DNA of 64,000 nucleotides from Romanomermis culicivorax (taxonomy: Eukaryota; Nematoda; Enoplea; Mermithida; Mermithidae), in NCBI GenBank assembly GCA_963922205.1, contig CAWUHX010000143.1, forward strand, positions 744,001-808,000, given 5' to 3'. Below the pieces are notes generated by a model that had not been told where the DNA came from, ran no database searches, and saw nothing but the letters and a program-made list of their open reading frames with translations. A program made the translations under genes and the position numbers. Of the stretch, positions 11,940 through 23,700 are shown one piece after another; position 1 is the first letter of the stretch; each line of letters opens with the position of its first letter.

Positions 11940-12660
11940 TTTTTGCAGAGTACGGTGGCGGTGGTCCTAGCACTTGCAAAGTGGATTTTCGGTGTTTTTA
12001 TGGTACCGGCAACAAACTGCAACCAAAAAAACCAGGTGCTCAAGGACAGGGAGGGAGATAGACTAATTTGCATAATTCATATGCAAATTAAGTAAAATGG
12101 GCAAAAATATGGAGTTTTTGGAAAGCAGAAGTTGCATTTTTGGCACCTGGTATTATGATTGCTGTTAGTATAGCCATAGCCCCATAAAAACCCCCAAACT
12201 CCACTTTTCAAGTGCCAGGGCCACCAAAATTGGCCTAAGCCTAAGCCTAAGCCTAGGTACGTACTTATACAACAAAGGACGCAGTTTACTGTAGGGTATA
12301 AAAAAATCACTGTTCTTCGCATTGGCCCCAGCCGCCGCTGCTCGTTTTTGCGCACCGCTTCGCTTCGTCTGCAGCCATCGGTAGTGACGAGCGCCCCCTA
12401 AAGTAAAAAAATTATGAATGTGGCGGTTCCGTTGTAGGTAAAATGCTGAGCATTTTAGCCCAATTCTACAGTTATTTAAATTTTCTCAGCATTGCATGTT
12501 TTTCGAGTCGTCTTGAACTACTTGCACAGTTTTTTTCTCATCTCACTGACATGGTTAGTTGAAGGATATGTTGGGCACGATTTTTACAAAATATTAATGC
12601 GTTAAACGTCAACTTTTTATCAAAATTTTGGCCTAAAACCTTTCCACAGTTTTCAGTATA
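11940..12660. repeat. Repeat-derived region with a TTAGGC-type run
   Basis: Facing word pairs are seen (GTGGTCCTAGCACTTGCAAAGTGGATTTT-like at 11955 against AACTCCACTTTTCAAGTGCC at 12197). A short (GCCTAA)n run at 12232-12257 is the nematode telomere hexamer; the opposite orientation occurs at 13189-13209. 12360-12660 shows no recognisable feature. Confidence 0.4.
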
Positions 12661-12769
12661 TGTTTCTAGTAGAAAAATTTTTTTGTGCCATTGGCACAAA
12701 TTTTTTTCCGTGCACTAAAAGAAATCGCTGTCGAGGTTTTTCGAGCGCACCTGTAGTTGGCAGCATACC

Positions 12770-12982
12770 CATACCTGTACTTGGGGAGGTTGGGGGGGAC
12801 CCCCCAACTTGGCCAACCATATACCCAACCCCCCCCCCCAGTTTGGAAAAGATTAAAAAAATTTGCTAAAAATTGTATGTTTTTTGGCCTTTTTTGGAAA
12901 AATTTCGACTTTTTTTCGACCCCTCCCCCCAATTTCGGATTTACCCCCCCCCCCCCAACTGGTCGGAGGTCTTACAGGTATG
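12770..12982. mobile_element. 213-bp G/C-run hAT-type MITE
   Basis: Terminal repeats CATACCTGTACTTGGGG and CATACCTGTAAGACCTCC face each other. Flanks AGCATACC (12762-12769) and ACCATACC (12983-12990) agree at 7 of 8. Same family as 7400-7624 in the opposite orientation. Long C runs up to 14 bases are present. Confidence 0.7.
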
Positions 12983-12989
12983 ACCATAC

Positions 12990-13312
12990 CATACCTGAAA
13001 TTGAAGTAGGGTTTGTTTGGGGGACCCCCGGCCCCCCCCCCCCCAACTTGGTCGAACCATAAGTATACCCAAATGTTGAAACGGAATTTTTTTAAAGTCG
13101 GTTCCCTTCCCAATTATGGTCTAAACTAGCATTTTTAGGGTAAATTACGGATGGCGGTGGCCGCCGAATTTACCCTACCTTTAAAATTTTCCCTAGGCTT
13201 AGGCTTAGGGTACAGCAGCTGCGCCCGAAGGGCGCAGCGCTGTTGAGGCTCTTCCAAATGTTTCGGCGCGGCCACCGCCAATTTCGGCGTGGCTACCAAC
13301 ATCTGTAAAAAC
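12990..13312. repeat. Partial G-rich MITE and GGCGGTGGCC word region
   Basis: 12990-13085 starts CATACCTGAAATTG with C runs and resembles the MITE at 12770 without a clear right end. 13150-13310 has GGCGGTGGCCGCC and GGCCACCGCC words, the inverted hexamer run GGCTTAGGCTTAGG (13193-13206) and the hairpin GCGCCCGAAGGGCGC. No gene. Confidence 0.35.
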
Positions 13313-13326
13313 TCCCATTTTCGGAC

Positions 13327-14005
13327 CACTGTTTTTTTCCACATTTGCACTATAGTGGAAAAAAATCTGGAATGTGGAAAAATTTTTTGAGGTCTTTCCA
13401 CAAATGTGGAAGAAAAATTTTGGGTTTTCATAGTGAAAAGATACATTTCAGGAGGTCCAAATCTTTAGGTATTCATCACTAAGCTCAGGCGCGGCTTTTA
13501 GCATGTCTACCTTCACTTACCATTTAATCTTCAATAGTTTTCATTATCTTAAACGTATTATTCAATGTTTAATGGGCAATCTTGCATATTATATCTCTAT
13601 ATTTAATGAAGATCTGCATTCTTTCCTTCATAGATTTTTTTGAGAATGATCAACACGTCAACTTTCTCAACCTTTTGAAGCGTTTGTTCTTTTCTTAACG
13701 TGAATTCAATTCAAAAGCTTCATGGAAGAATTTTTGGAAAATTTCTACACTCCTGACTCATTGCTTTTCGGCTAAATTTATGAAACGTTACGAACAAAAC
13801 ATTGGTTTTAAAATTTTTCAAATAATAAATTTCTAGAAATTACGATCTATGAACACCAAATTTAAATCTATTTTTTGAGATATATGATCAGAATAATTAT
13901 CAGAATGCTTTAAAAAGCTCAAAAACACTTAGATGAAGCGTTTATGAGCATTTCAATCAAAAAGCGAGGATTTTAAGACCAAAAAAATTTTTTCCACATG
14001 TGAAA
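13327..14005 (-). mobile_element. Truncated hAT-like element, word CCACATTTG/TGTGG
   Basis: It begins CACTGTTTTTTTCCACA and runs through the shared ~850-bp interior in reverse orientation (GCTCAGGCGCGGCTTTTAGC at about 13485). The far arm stops after TTTTTTCCACATGTG near 14000 without the expected AAAAACAGTG end, so this end was lost. Its intact arm shows what the arm of 9147-11098 looked like before 10052-11065 inserted. Confidence 0.6.
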
Positions 14006-15515
14006 AGAAAAGGAAAAGAAAAAAGGAAAAATGTTATCACTAGCTTAGAGACATTTAGTATTGCGCGGATATAAGCTCAAATAGGCTATACATCGTTTTT
14101 TAAATACATGAACATTAACAGCGGATGTAACATGACTAGGTTACCTATCTTTCCCCATGCTAGAACTCGAAACTTTATTAAGGCTGATTATGTGGCTATT
14201 TCAGATTTATTATCCCACACATCTTGGCTGGACTTATTTTCTACATGTGCCGATGCTGATGACATGTACAAGGTTTTTTTGGAAATTTTAAACCATGCTA
14301 TAAACAACGTTGTCCCTGTTTTTAAACCAAAAAAGTTTAAAACACGTTATCCAAACAACATTCGAAAATCTCTCACCAAAAAACTAAGACTTTGGAAAAG
14401 GTATAAAAAAACAAAATTACCTACTGACAAGTCAAGGTACCAAATTCATTGTGAGTGTGTAAAAACACTGATGCTTTCTCATCAGGTGGATATTGAGCAA
14501 AATCTGATCAAAAAATCTGACCCCAAATCATTTTTCAAATTCGTCAACTCTAAAATTCAATCAAAGAAAACTATCCCCCCTTCAGTAAGTAACAGTGAAA
14601 CTATCATTCTTGATGATCTTCAAAAGTGTACACTTTTCAATGAATATTTTAGTTCAGTTTTTACTCATGATGATGACTCCACTCTTAATATCCTCCCCAG
14701 AACAACTTCCAAAATTTCATCGGTTTCATTCACAGTAGACTTGGTTGGTATAGCACTCAGAAAATTAAAACCCTCTCTAGCTCTAGGCCCGGATGGTTTG
14801 TGTGCCTATTTCCTGAAGAAACTTTCTGCCTGTTTGGCTGAACCACTCTCACATATTTTTGAAGTTTCTTTCAGAACTGGATCACTCCCCTTATTGTCGA
14901 AAAAGGCTAACATTGTTCCTGTATTCAAAAAAGGCGACCCTGCCCTTCCTTCCAACTATCGGCCTATCTCTTTGTGCAGTGTGCCTTGCAAGATTATGGA
15001 AAGTATCATTAACTCCTCTATCATGTTTTATCTGAGAAATAATTCTCTCTTAACTCCATGCCAGTTTGGTTTCCTCCCAACAAAATCTTGTGAAACACAA
15101 TTACTTCAATGCAAAAATGTATGGACCAAACACATCGATTCCGGCTTGCCAATCGACACAATTTACATTGATTTCAAGAAAGCCTTTGATTCCCTTTCTC
15201 ACAAAAAATTGATGCTTAAATTGAAAACCTATGGTATCTCAGGCTTTCTTGAGTAGTGGATCTTAGATTTCCTCTCAACTTGGACCCAGAGAGTCTGTAT
15301 CAATAATGTCACTTCTCAGTTTGCTCCCGTCTCTAGTGGTGTTCCTCAGGGTAGTGTTCTAGGTCCTACACTTTTCTTGTTATTTATCAATGATCTCCCT
15401 GACAATCTAACATCTGATATCTATCTTTTTGCTGATGATGTTAAGATCTTTAATTGTTCCAGAAACAAACGTATCCTCAAAGATGATCTTGATCAAATTT
15501 TTGGTTGGTCCAAAA

Positions 15516-17146
15516 TAGAGCTTGACACGACAAAAATTTCGTACCCAGGTACCCATTTATCCATTACCCGGGTACCCCAATTACCCGGGTATACCCGAGT
15601 ACATGTTAAAATGAGTTGTAATGTTAATGTACATAGACAGATACACTGAAAATAGAATGATGCATTACACACACTCCGTATTCCCTACTACATAATATTT
15701 TTCAACACTTGTGTTGAAACACTGGTTGTGTTGTCGTATACAATAGGCTGCATAGGTAAGTATAGTGCGAATATAATGCTAGAGATGATGATTGATACAC
15801 ATCATCGACGCACCTATGCTGCAAAATACTACACATCACATCACGATAGCTCAATATTATTGACGAGACAAAGCAAAATTTGCATACCTCCAGGGTTTTT
15901 TTTTGACCTACGAGTCACAAGCCAAGTGGCTTGTTGACCTTAAATTTTATAAGCCATTCCAAATTTTTGCAAACCAATTTTATAATATCAGTATACATGA
16001 ATAAATTCCAATGCTAGGTTATTTTTTAAAGAAATGTATATATTGAGCATCACGGCAATCAATCAAAAAAGAGATGTCATTCAACATTTATTCAGTAAAA
16101 TTTTAGAGCCGTTAATTCATTAAAATTCAGGAAACATTTGAAATTTTTGAGTTTGATCCAAGTCTAATCTACAAGCATTGTGGAAAAGATTTTCCAGCAA
16201 ACTATCCAAGAACATAATGTTTTCGAATTACATGAGAAATCGATGGTTAAGTCGTCTATGATCACAAGTGAGAGCCCAAAAAAGCTATTAATCTTTCCTG
16301 CCTGAAACGCTGGAAAATTTTTTTGGGTATTGACATTCTGCGATACTGGAAAATCAATTTTCCAACCACTTGTTTGAAGAATTAGTTTCGAATTTTCTGT
16401 TCAAAGGTCGTAATTTCTGGAATTTCATGTTTGAAAAATTTTAAAATCATTAATTTATTCACACACTCTAATGAACTTGACCAAATAGATATGAGCAAGA
16501 AGAGTAGAAGTTTCCGAAAACTACTTCAATGAAGCTTTTGGATTGATTTTATGTTGAGAAAGGAATAACCACTTCAAAAAGTTTACAGACTTGACGTATT
16601 GATCTTTTAAAAAAATATGTCAAGGGAAAAATGTGAATCTTCATTAAATATCAAGATTAAATATTGAAGATTACCAATTAAAACATGAGATAATACGTTT
16701 AAGATGATTAAAACTATTAAAGTTTAAATGATAAATGAAGGTAGACATGTTAGAAGCAATGCCTGAGCTAGGAAATGAATAATAATGCATATTTAGGTTA
16801 TAACTGGTGCGAAGTGCCGGAAAATTTTGAGATTATGACCTTCTAAAATGCACCAAAATGCATCTTTTCTGTATCCGATATGATCAAAATCATGACTCAA
16901 AAAATTCTTACAAGCCATTTTTGCTTGTTAGACTAAAATTCTACAAGCCATTTTTTCAGTCCAACAAGCCATGGCTTGTAAAAGGCTAAAAAAACTATGC
17001 ATACACCTCTACTCTCAAGTCTACATATTATACGTGATACAAAACGGGTACCCGAATTACCCGTGTATCCGGGTATACCTGGGTAATGGTTTCCATTTTG
17101 TACCCCCGTATACCCGGGTAATTCAGGAACCCGGTGTGAAGCTCTA
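15516..17146. mobile_element. hAT-type element, word ACCCGGGTA, inside LINE copy 3
   Basis: Terminal inverted repeats TAGAGCTTGACAC and TAGAGCTTCACAC are flanked by a perfect 8-bp duplication GTCCAAAA (15508-15515 and 17147-17154). Both arms carry ACCCGGGTA / TACCCGGGTA words (15540-15600, 17045-17125). A second element, 15891-17000, sits inside; without it the length is about 0.52 kb. The LINE sequence continues on both sides. Confidence 0.85.
15891..17000 (+). mobile_element. 1110-bp hAT-like element, word ACAAGCCATGGCTTGT
   Basis: It starts CAGGGTTTTTTTTTGACC and ends GGCTAAAAAAACTATG. Flanks CATACCTC (15883-15890) and CATACACC (17001-17008) agree at 6 of 8. The left arm has CACAAGCCAAGTGGCTTGT and the right arm ACAAGCCATGGCTTGTA, so both ends use the same word. 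The interior is the ~850-bp sequence shared with 9147-11098 and 22634-23702. Non-coding. Confidence 0.7.
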
Positions 17147-17330
17147 GTCCAAAAAATAGCAATTAGAAATTTCTGCTGAAAAAAAGTACTGTTCTATATT
17201 TGGGTTCTTCAAATCCAAAATACAATTACACAATGGGTAATTCTGTTATTCCCGGCAACAATCCATACGTTAGAGATCTTGGTATGTACATCTCCCAAAA
17301 TTTAAATTTCAGGGATCACCTCAATTATAT

Positions 17331-18174
17331 AATTTTTGGGGGTGGGGGTCCCAACATTTCTAAAATTTTGGGAATGGAGGTCGAAAAAACCCCAAAATAG
17401 TCGAAAAAATTTCAAATATTTTCCCAAAAAAGCCACTTTTTTCCAATTTTCCTGAGTTTGGGGGAGGTTGGGCATAAGGTTGACCAAGTTGAGGTGGTAG
17501 TCCCAACATTTGGGTATAGGGTTCGACCAAGTTGGGGGTGGGGTTCCCCCCCCCCAATTACAGGCAGGTTTTTTTTGCACACAGCAACCAAATTTTGGGC
17601 TGTGCAACCAAATTTTTTCTGCCAAGTTGCACAGTGCAACTTGAGGCCTGATTTTACAAAAAAAATTTTACTATCTTCATAAAAATTTCGACTTTCATGT
17701 GATTAGAACATTTTGAGTGTAGAAATTTTTGCCGATTGAAAGATCCAAATTCTTAGTCGCTTGCCTAGTTTTTGAATTTTACTTTGTCTGACTGAAAATT
17801 CATCAAATTCACTGAGAAATCAAACCTGTCTGGAAAATAAAAGGTGAAAAGATCCATTTTCCAGCATTCTAGAATATTGCAATCCAGAAAAAAATTTCGG
17901 CGCTACGCGCCGCACACATTACTTTAGTCTAGTCATATTAATCTTTTCATTTTCTCCCCAAAACACAGAAAATGGGTACTTATTTAAATGTCTAAAACTG
18001 ATGCTGATCGAATGAAATACAAGAAAACTAGTTTGCGATGGTTTTTTGGATAAATTTAAGCAAATTTATCCATTTTAGAGTGAGCAACCAAAAATTTATC
18101 TGTGCAACGAAAATTTTTCCCCAAGTTGCACATTGCAACCTGCCCTGTGCAAAAAAAACCTGATTACAGGTGTG
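17331..18174. mobile_element. G-rich MITE copy interrupted by GTTGCAC element
   Basis: 17331-17564 is the G-rich MITE interior (GGGGTGGGGGTCCC, AACATTTGGGTATAGGG). Its end, ATTACAGGTGTG, is completed only after the nested element 17565-18162. The left terminus (expected CATACCTGTAAG) is missing where it meets LINE copy 3. Confidence 0.55.
17565..18162. mobile_element. 598-bp hAT-type MITE, word GTTGCACAGTGCAAC
   Basis: Terminal repeats CAGGTTTTTTTTGCACA match at both ends (17 bases). A perfect 8-bp duplication ATTACAGG flanks the element (17557-17564 and 18163-18170). Arms repeat GTTGCACAGTGCAAC and GCAACCAAATTTT words. The GC hairpin GGCGC-TAC-GCGCC lies at about 17900. No ORF, so it depends on a transposase elsewhere. 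This is the clearest complete copy of its family; fragments are at 3028 and 5120-5470. Confidence 0.85.
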
Positions 18175-18175
18175 C

Positions 18176-18400
18176 CAGGATTTTTAAAAAAGGGGGAAAT
18201 TTCCCTGAATTTACTGGATAAAAATAAAATCATTTTTGCAGTATAGACGACTTATTTTCACTTAGTTTGTTCATGCTTTGATTAGTGGCTATATTCTATG
18301 TTTGACAAAAAGTAATGTAAAAATTTAATTTGGGAATTGTGATGTATAAGTACAATGATATTGCTGAAAATTTTATTCTATAATTTATGATTTAAGTTTA
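18176..18400 (-). mobile_element. Partial reverse copy of the 47423-47695 MITE
   Basis: Blocks AAAAAAGGGGGAAATT, GCAGTATAGACGACTTATTTTCA and GGGAATTGTGATGTATAAGTACAATGATATTGCTG are the reverse complement of 47423-47695. The outer end is not clear. Confidence 0.55.
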
Positions 18401-18412
18401 ATCTAACACTTA

Positions 18413-18657
18413 CATACCTGTAAGAGCTCCGACCAGTTGGGGGGTCCCGAAATTTCTAAAATTTTAGGGAGGGGGGTCGAAAAGACCTTAAAAAGTCAAA
18501 AAAAATTCGAAAATTTTCCCAAAAAAGGCCAGAAAAAGCCACTCTTTTGCTAATTTTTTTCAATTTTTCCTAGTGTGGGTGGAGGTTGGGTATATGGTTG
18601 ACCAAGTTGAGGGTGGGGGTCCCAACATTTGGGTATAGGGTTCGACCTATATGGGGG
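18413..18657. mobile_element. G-rich MITE copy, left end intact
   Basis: It starts CATACCTGTAAGAGCTCC and follows the interior of 17331 closely (CCCAACATTTGGGTATAGGG). It is cut at 18657 by the start of the next element (CACCGTTTTT), and its right terminus is not recovered after 20154. Confidence 0.55.
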
Positions 18658-20154
18658 CACCGTTTTTTTTACTCCAAGATTTTTTCCACATGAGAACCGG
18701 ACCCAAATTTGTTTTCCTCATTTTCCAAAAATTTTCCACATTTTAAAAAACGTTTATAATGTGGCTATGGATGTTTTTTATGCATTTTAGGAGCACACTC
18801 AAGATTTTTGTTGTATTTCGATGAGTTAGAAACCTGCAAAAAAGAAAAAAAATTGAGAAAACTGTAGGAGCGCTGCAAATCAATCAATATCGATAGCAAT
18901 TAAGCAATCTACAGTAAACAGTGATGCCCTCATAGTCACGCGCATGCCAGACAAACCTACGCTATCCAATCCTACTGTAGACACTATACCAAGATCCTTT
19001 GCCTTACGTCACTGAGCCTTTTTTCATTTATTAAAAACATACGTAACAGGAAAGCAATGGACGTCATGACTACGCCTACAAAGATTAGAATCTAAAGTCA
19101 CGTGATACTATGACATAATATCCCAGTTTTTATACCTTTTCTTTTATATATAAACGTCTGTTTTGTATGTAAAAATCACTTCACTTCGCTTCACTTCATT
19201 TTATCTCATTTTATTTTGCCTTATTCTCAATAAATTTAGCTTACCTGCTTTTCTGCTCTTTGACAAAGTCGTAGGGTCGTCCTGTAAAACATCGTCCACA
19301 TTGTCCGGACGTGCAACTATTGGAAGCTGGAAAGAAACGTATTTTCGTTACGAGACTAAACTTTTCTTTTTAAAATTACCTTAGCATTTTCCTGAGCGTT
19401 GCCATCGTCGTTTCCATTGGCGTTTCTGAAGAAAACGGAATAACTTAAGAACATTTTGAGCATTCAGTCCGATTTGCAGGTTGTTCAGCTACAGTAACCT
19501 GTATTTACCCTTAACCCAAAAATAGGCAACCCCTACAAAACTCTGGTTGTGTTAGTCAAAATGAGCTCATGAAGAATATATCGGTGTTCTACAGGAGCGG
19601 GTAAAGCATGTTAACGATAGAGTTCTCATGAATTTATCCGCTATTAACAGTTCCGATTAGAATCACCTAATTTTATTTAGTTCTTTGTCTGGCGCAGAGG
19701 TTCTAAAATTGCAGTCTACAATGATGTCTTCAATTGCCATCTTCAATAAACCCGAAAGTTCAGGTTGCAAACGTTTAAAAATTCCAAGCATCGAGACAAA
19801 AAAATTGAGAGAATTGAAGAAAACTCTAAATTTTCGGCGATATAATTGACTGTTAACGATTAGAAAATGAAACGAGCTAACTTGATTGATATAAACTGTT
19901 GAGCATTAATTAGTAAGTCGAAGTAGATATGCTAACGGTCGCGCCTGATAGAATATAGTTATCATTATACCCATGACCGCCGCGAAGCGCTGGAAAATTT
20001 TTGAGATTTTGACCTTTTAAAGTCCACCAGAACGCATCTTTTCGGTTTAGAGTTCCCCAAAAGTTTTTTCACAATGAGAACCATACCCAAAATTGTTTTC
20101 CTCATTTCGAAAATTTTTTCCTCAAAAGGCCCCATTTGAGGAAAATAAACGGTG
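18658..20154 (+). mobile_element. Element of the CCTCATTTGAGG family with insert
   Basis: The ends are CACCGTTTTTTTTACTCC and TTTGAGGAAAATAAACGGTG. It matches 10052-11065 through most of its length (GAGCTCATGAAGAATATATC at about 19560, GTTAACGATTAGAAAATGAAACG near 19850). A 673-bp insert, 18864-19536, makes it longer. Flanks TATGGGGG and GTTGGGTG agree only at 5 of 8, so the duplication is doubtful. Confidence 0.6.
18864..19536. mobile_element. 673-bp insert with 6-bp AAAACT duplication
   Basis: The copy at 10052-11065 lacks this segment, which fixes both borders. AAAACT is present at 18858-18863 and 19537-19542. The ends GTAGGAGCGCTGC and (reverse complement) GTAGGGGTTGCC are weakly inverted. 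Only short ORFs are inside. I cannot assign the superfamily. Confidence 0.55.
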
Positions 20155-20191
20155 GTTGGGTGTGGGAGACCCCCTCAACCTCCCCGCCAAT

Positions 20192-20635
20192 CATACATGT
20201 AATTGGGGGGGGGGAAGTGCTATGGGAACCCCCCCCAGAAATCGTCGACCATATGGCTAGCCATTGGGCGACCCCCCCCCCCAGGATTTTCCAATCATAT
20301 GGCTAGCCATATGGTAGCCCTGGGGACCCCATATTTTTTGTCGGAAAAATACTGAAAAATGTCAATTTTTTTATTTAAAATGTCAATTTTTGAACAAAAA
20401 ATGGTCAAAAACGTCAATTTTCTCGGCGCGTCGCGCCATAAGTACATATTCTATCATTTTTTAGACAAAAATTACTACTTTTTAAACCGTTTTTCGGACA
20501 TTTTTCATGGAAAAAATCGAATTTTTTTTCCTCCAGGGACCCCTCCCCCCAAAATTTTGGGAATTACTGACCCCCCGGCCCCAAAAAAGTGCTCCAATCT
20601 CCCTCCCCAGACCTCGAAGCTCCGTTACATGTATG
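20192..20635. mobile_element. 444-bp hAT-type MITE, word CCATATGGCTAGCCAT
   Basis: Terminal repeats CATACATGTAA and (reverse complement of right end) CATACATGTAACGG are flanked by a perfect 8-bp duplication CCGCCAAT (20184-20191 and 20636-20643). It contains CATATGGCTAGCCATATGG, G/C runs and the hairpin GGCGC-GTC-GCGCC (20424-20436). It is nearly identical to 21719-22164. Confidence 0.85.
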
Positions 20636-20720
20636 CCGCCAATGCAGGTATGCACATACCTGTAAGGAGTTCGACCGTTTGGGTCCGATCAGTAATAGTG
20701 TATTACTTGAATTTATGATA

Positions 20721-20728
20721 TTTTTCAG
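20721..20728 (+). promoter_or_regulatory. Candidate 5' splice-leader or intron acceptor (TTTTTCAG)
   Basis: TTTTTCAG precedes the KLHL20 start codon by 59 bases. Between them there is an in-frame TAA (20740-20742) and no ATG, which supports 20788 as the first codon. In nematodes such a site could accept a trans-spliced leader or end a 5'-UTR intron. Which one applies cannot be told from DNA. Confidence 0.4.
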
Positions 20729-20787
20729 AAATATTGAAGTAATAATAAATTTATAATAAAGCTCACGTGGAGCGTGTCATTTTTCTT

Positions 20788-23700
20788 ATGGCTTGCTCCG
20801 CGCCTAGTAGTCTCGAAAGGGCGCATACTCCTACAAAGATGCGGTATTGCAGTGAAAAGCATCCTAGATCCGTCTTAGAGACTTTCAACTCTTTACGGCG
20901 CGACGGTGAACTTTGCGACATCACCATTTTGATTGGCGAAAAACGGATTTCGGCCCATAAGTTGGTATTGTGCGCCTGCAGTCCATACTTCCAAGCCATG
21001 TTCAAGTCGGAAATGGCCGAAAGTCGCCAAACGGAAGTTTGTATCAAAGACGTCGATGAAAACGCCATGGAAATTATGATCGAGTTTTGTTACACGGCGA
21101 ATATAGTTATCGAAGAGTCGAACGTTCAAACGCTGCTACCGGCTGCTTGTCTATTACAGTTACAAGAAATACAAGACGTTTGCTGCGATTTTTTGAAAAA
21201 GCAGCTGGATCCCACCAATTGCTTGGGTATTAGGGCGTTTGCCGATACGCACGCTTGTCGGGATTTATTAAGGATAGCGGATAAATTTACGCAGCAGTAC
21301 TTCCAAGATGTAAATTAATTTTTTAGTATTTTCGGGTTGCCGAAGTGCCCAAGTTTCGTGTGTACATGTCAGAAGTCCACGAGGTCAGATTTTGAGGTAG
21401 GGGTAAAATACCAAGTTTGTGAGGGAAGAGGATTACCTAGATATCCAATAAAAATGATATTTTCTCCCAGAATCTTCATACCCCTCCATTTTTAGAACGG
21501 TAGATAGAGGCAATACTTCTCCTAGGCATACGTATTCTCAGCATTCGATTGAAATTAGGGAAGTTTTTCTTGTATAACTATCTATCATTTTTTACTCTTT
21601 CCGATACATTTTTGGACATATGGTTTTTTTCAATCTTTTCGTTGATGAATTCTTTTTCAAATTGCATTTAAAGATTTCTTGAAATAGCATTCAAACCAGA
21701 GTGCCCCATGGGCAGGGGCATACATGTAATTTGGGGGGGGGGGAAGTGCTATGGGAATCCCCCCCCCCAGAAAGCGTCGACCATATGGCTAGCCATTGGG
21801 CGACCCCCCCAGGTTTTTCCAATCCTATGGCTAGCCATATGGTAGCCCTAGGGACCCCCATAGTTTTGGTCTGAAAAATACTGAAAAATGTCATTTTTTC
21901 ATGAAAAATGTCAAATTTTGAACAAAAAATGGTCAAAAACGTCAATTTTCTCGGTGCTTCGCGCCATAAGTACATATTTTATCATTTTTTAGACAAAAAT
22001 TACTACTTTTTAAACCGTTTTTTCGGACGTTTTTCATGGAAAAAATCGAATTTTTTTTCTTTCAGGGACCCCACCCCCCAAAATTTTGGGAATTACTGAC
22101 CCCCCGGCCCCAAAAAAGTGCTCCAACCCCCCCCCCCAGACCTCGGAGCTCCGTTACATGTATGGGCAGGGGTATGAGGGGGTATTATCCCTACCTAAAG
22201 TCCTTAAAATCGACCACTGGCTGCCTAATTTTGGGTCAAAATTACGTGTTTAGTGGACATTTAGCTACACTACCCCCGAAAATTTTCAATTTTACCCCTA
22301 CCTGAAAAATCTGACCTTGGGGACCTCTGATTCAAACATTTGTTGCAGGTTGTCGAAAGCGAAGAATTTCTGCTCTTGCCTGTTAATCAATTAATCGACA
22401 TAATTTCGAGCGACGAATTGAACGTCAGATCAGAAGAGCACGTTTTCAAAGCAGTTATGAACTGGATACGCCACAATGTTGCGGAAAGACGTCAATATTT
22501 ATCGAAAGTATATCCTTCCTTGTGTTTTTCACGGTTCCAAAAGTCTGCTGGGAAAGTGGTTCTTTTCATTCAAATGAGTTATTAATGTAAAATGGATATT
22601 TTATTCTGCGTCGTCATTATTCAGTCTGAACACCAGGGTTTTTTTGTGCATGACCCATTTGCACATGTACAAACGGGAGCCAATATTTCATTTGTACAAT
22701 TTGTACATAGCAAAAATGAGTATAAATAAGTAACCTGTGTTCCTCTACATCGTGGCCAAAGACTAATAACCAAATAAGTGTAATTTTCAAATTTTATTCA
22801 TATCTGCGAAAAAAATTCATTAAAATTGAAAAAAAATTGATATTTTCGAGTTTCGAGTCTAATTTACAAGCATAGTGGAACAAATTTTCTAGAAAACTAT
22901 CCAATGGCATAATGAATTTGCGTTAGATGATAAATCGATGGTTAAGTCCTCTATGATGACAAGTAAAAACCCCAAAAAGATGTTAATCTTTCCGGCGCTT
23001 GGCGCCGGAAAATTTTTTTGTGTATTGACATTTGGCGACGCTGGAAAATCAATTTTCCGAACATTTATTCCCAGAATTAGATTCGAATTTTGTGTTTAAA
23101 AGTCATAATTTTTAGAATTTTATTAGTCGAAAAATTTTAAAACCACTAATTTATTCGTTAACTCTCATGAACTTGGCCGAAAAAATATGAGTGGAAGAGC
23201 ATAAATTTCCGAAAACTACTTCCATGAAGCTTCTGAATGATTTTACGTCAAGAAAGGAATAATCGCTTCAAAAAGTTTATAGACTTGACGTATTGATTTC
23301 AAAAAAACATATTCAAAAAATGTTTTAAGGATGAACTGTGAATCTTCATTAAATATCATAAAATATTGAATATTACCTCTTAAAACATGAGATAATACAT
23401 TTGAGATGATGAAAACCATCATACATTAAACGATAGGTGAAGGTAGACATTCTGAAAGCCGCGTCTGAGCTAGGCAACATAACATGTACATATTAATGAT
23501 TATCAAAGTTATATCCGGCGCCAAGCGCCGGAAAATTTTGAGATTATGAACTTTTAAAATGCACCAAAATGCATATTTTCTGTACCTTATCCCCAAAATT
23601 TTCTTCCCTAAATGAGGAAAGAGCCATTTGTACATACACAAATGACTACCTCAATTTCGTTTGCCCCAAATATTTTCATTTGAGTCCGGCAAAAAGACAC

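Larger units (their letters stand above)
14045..17330 (+). pseudogene. LINE copy 3, CR1/Jockey-type, longest RT copy, interrupted
   Basis: An open frame 14108-15256 (382 codons) covers the linker and reverse-transcriptase core: LGPDGLCAYFLKKL, VFKKGDPALPSNYRPISLCS, CQFGFLPTKSCETQLLQC, IYIDFKKAFDSLSHKKL. A single TAG (15253-15255) ends it. The next frame continues with WILDFLS, SSGVPQGSVLGPTLF and YLFADDVKIF, so the FADD catalytic box is intact. The frame is cut at 15508-15515 by a nested element and resumes near 17155 (NPYVRDLGMYISQNLNFRDHL, to 17325). The endonuclease domain is missing. Apart from the TAG and the insert it is less decayed than copy 1. Confidence 0.85.

Noticed and set aside
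17200-17625. Frames in the G-rich MITEs giving Pro/Gly-rich peptides such as PPPPNL
   Set aside because: They translate the G and C runs of the MITE and recur in every copy with shifted frames.
20767-20787. GTG in frame upstream of the KLHL20 ATG as a start
   Set aside because: Non-ATG starts are rare in animals, and the ATG at 20788 has a good context with an in-frame stop before it.
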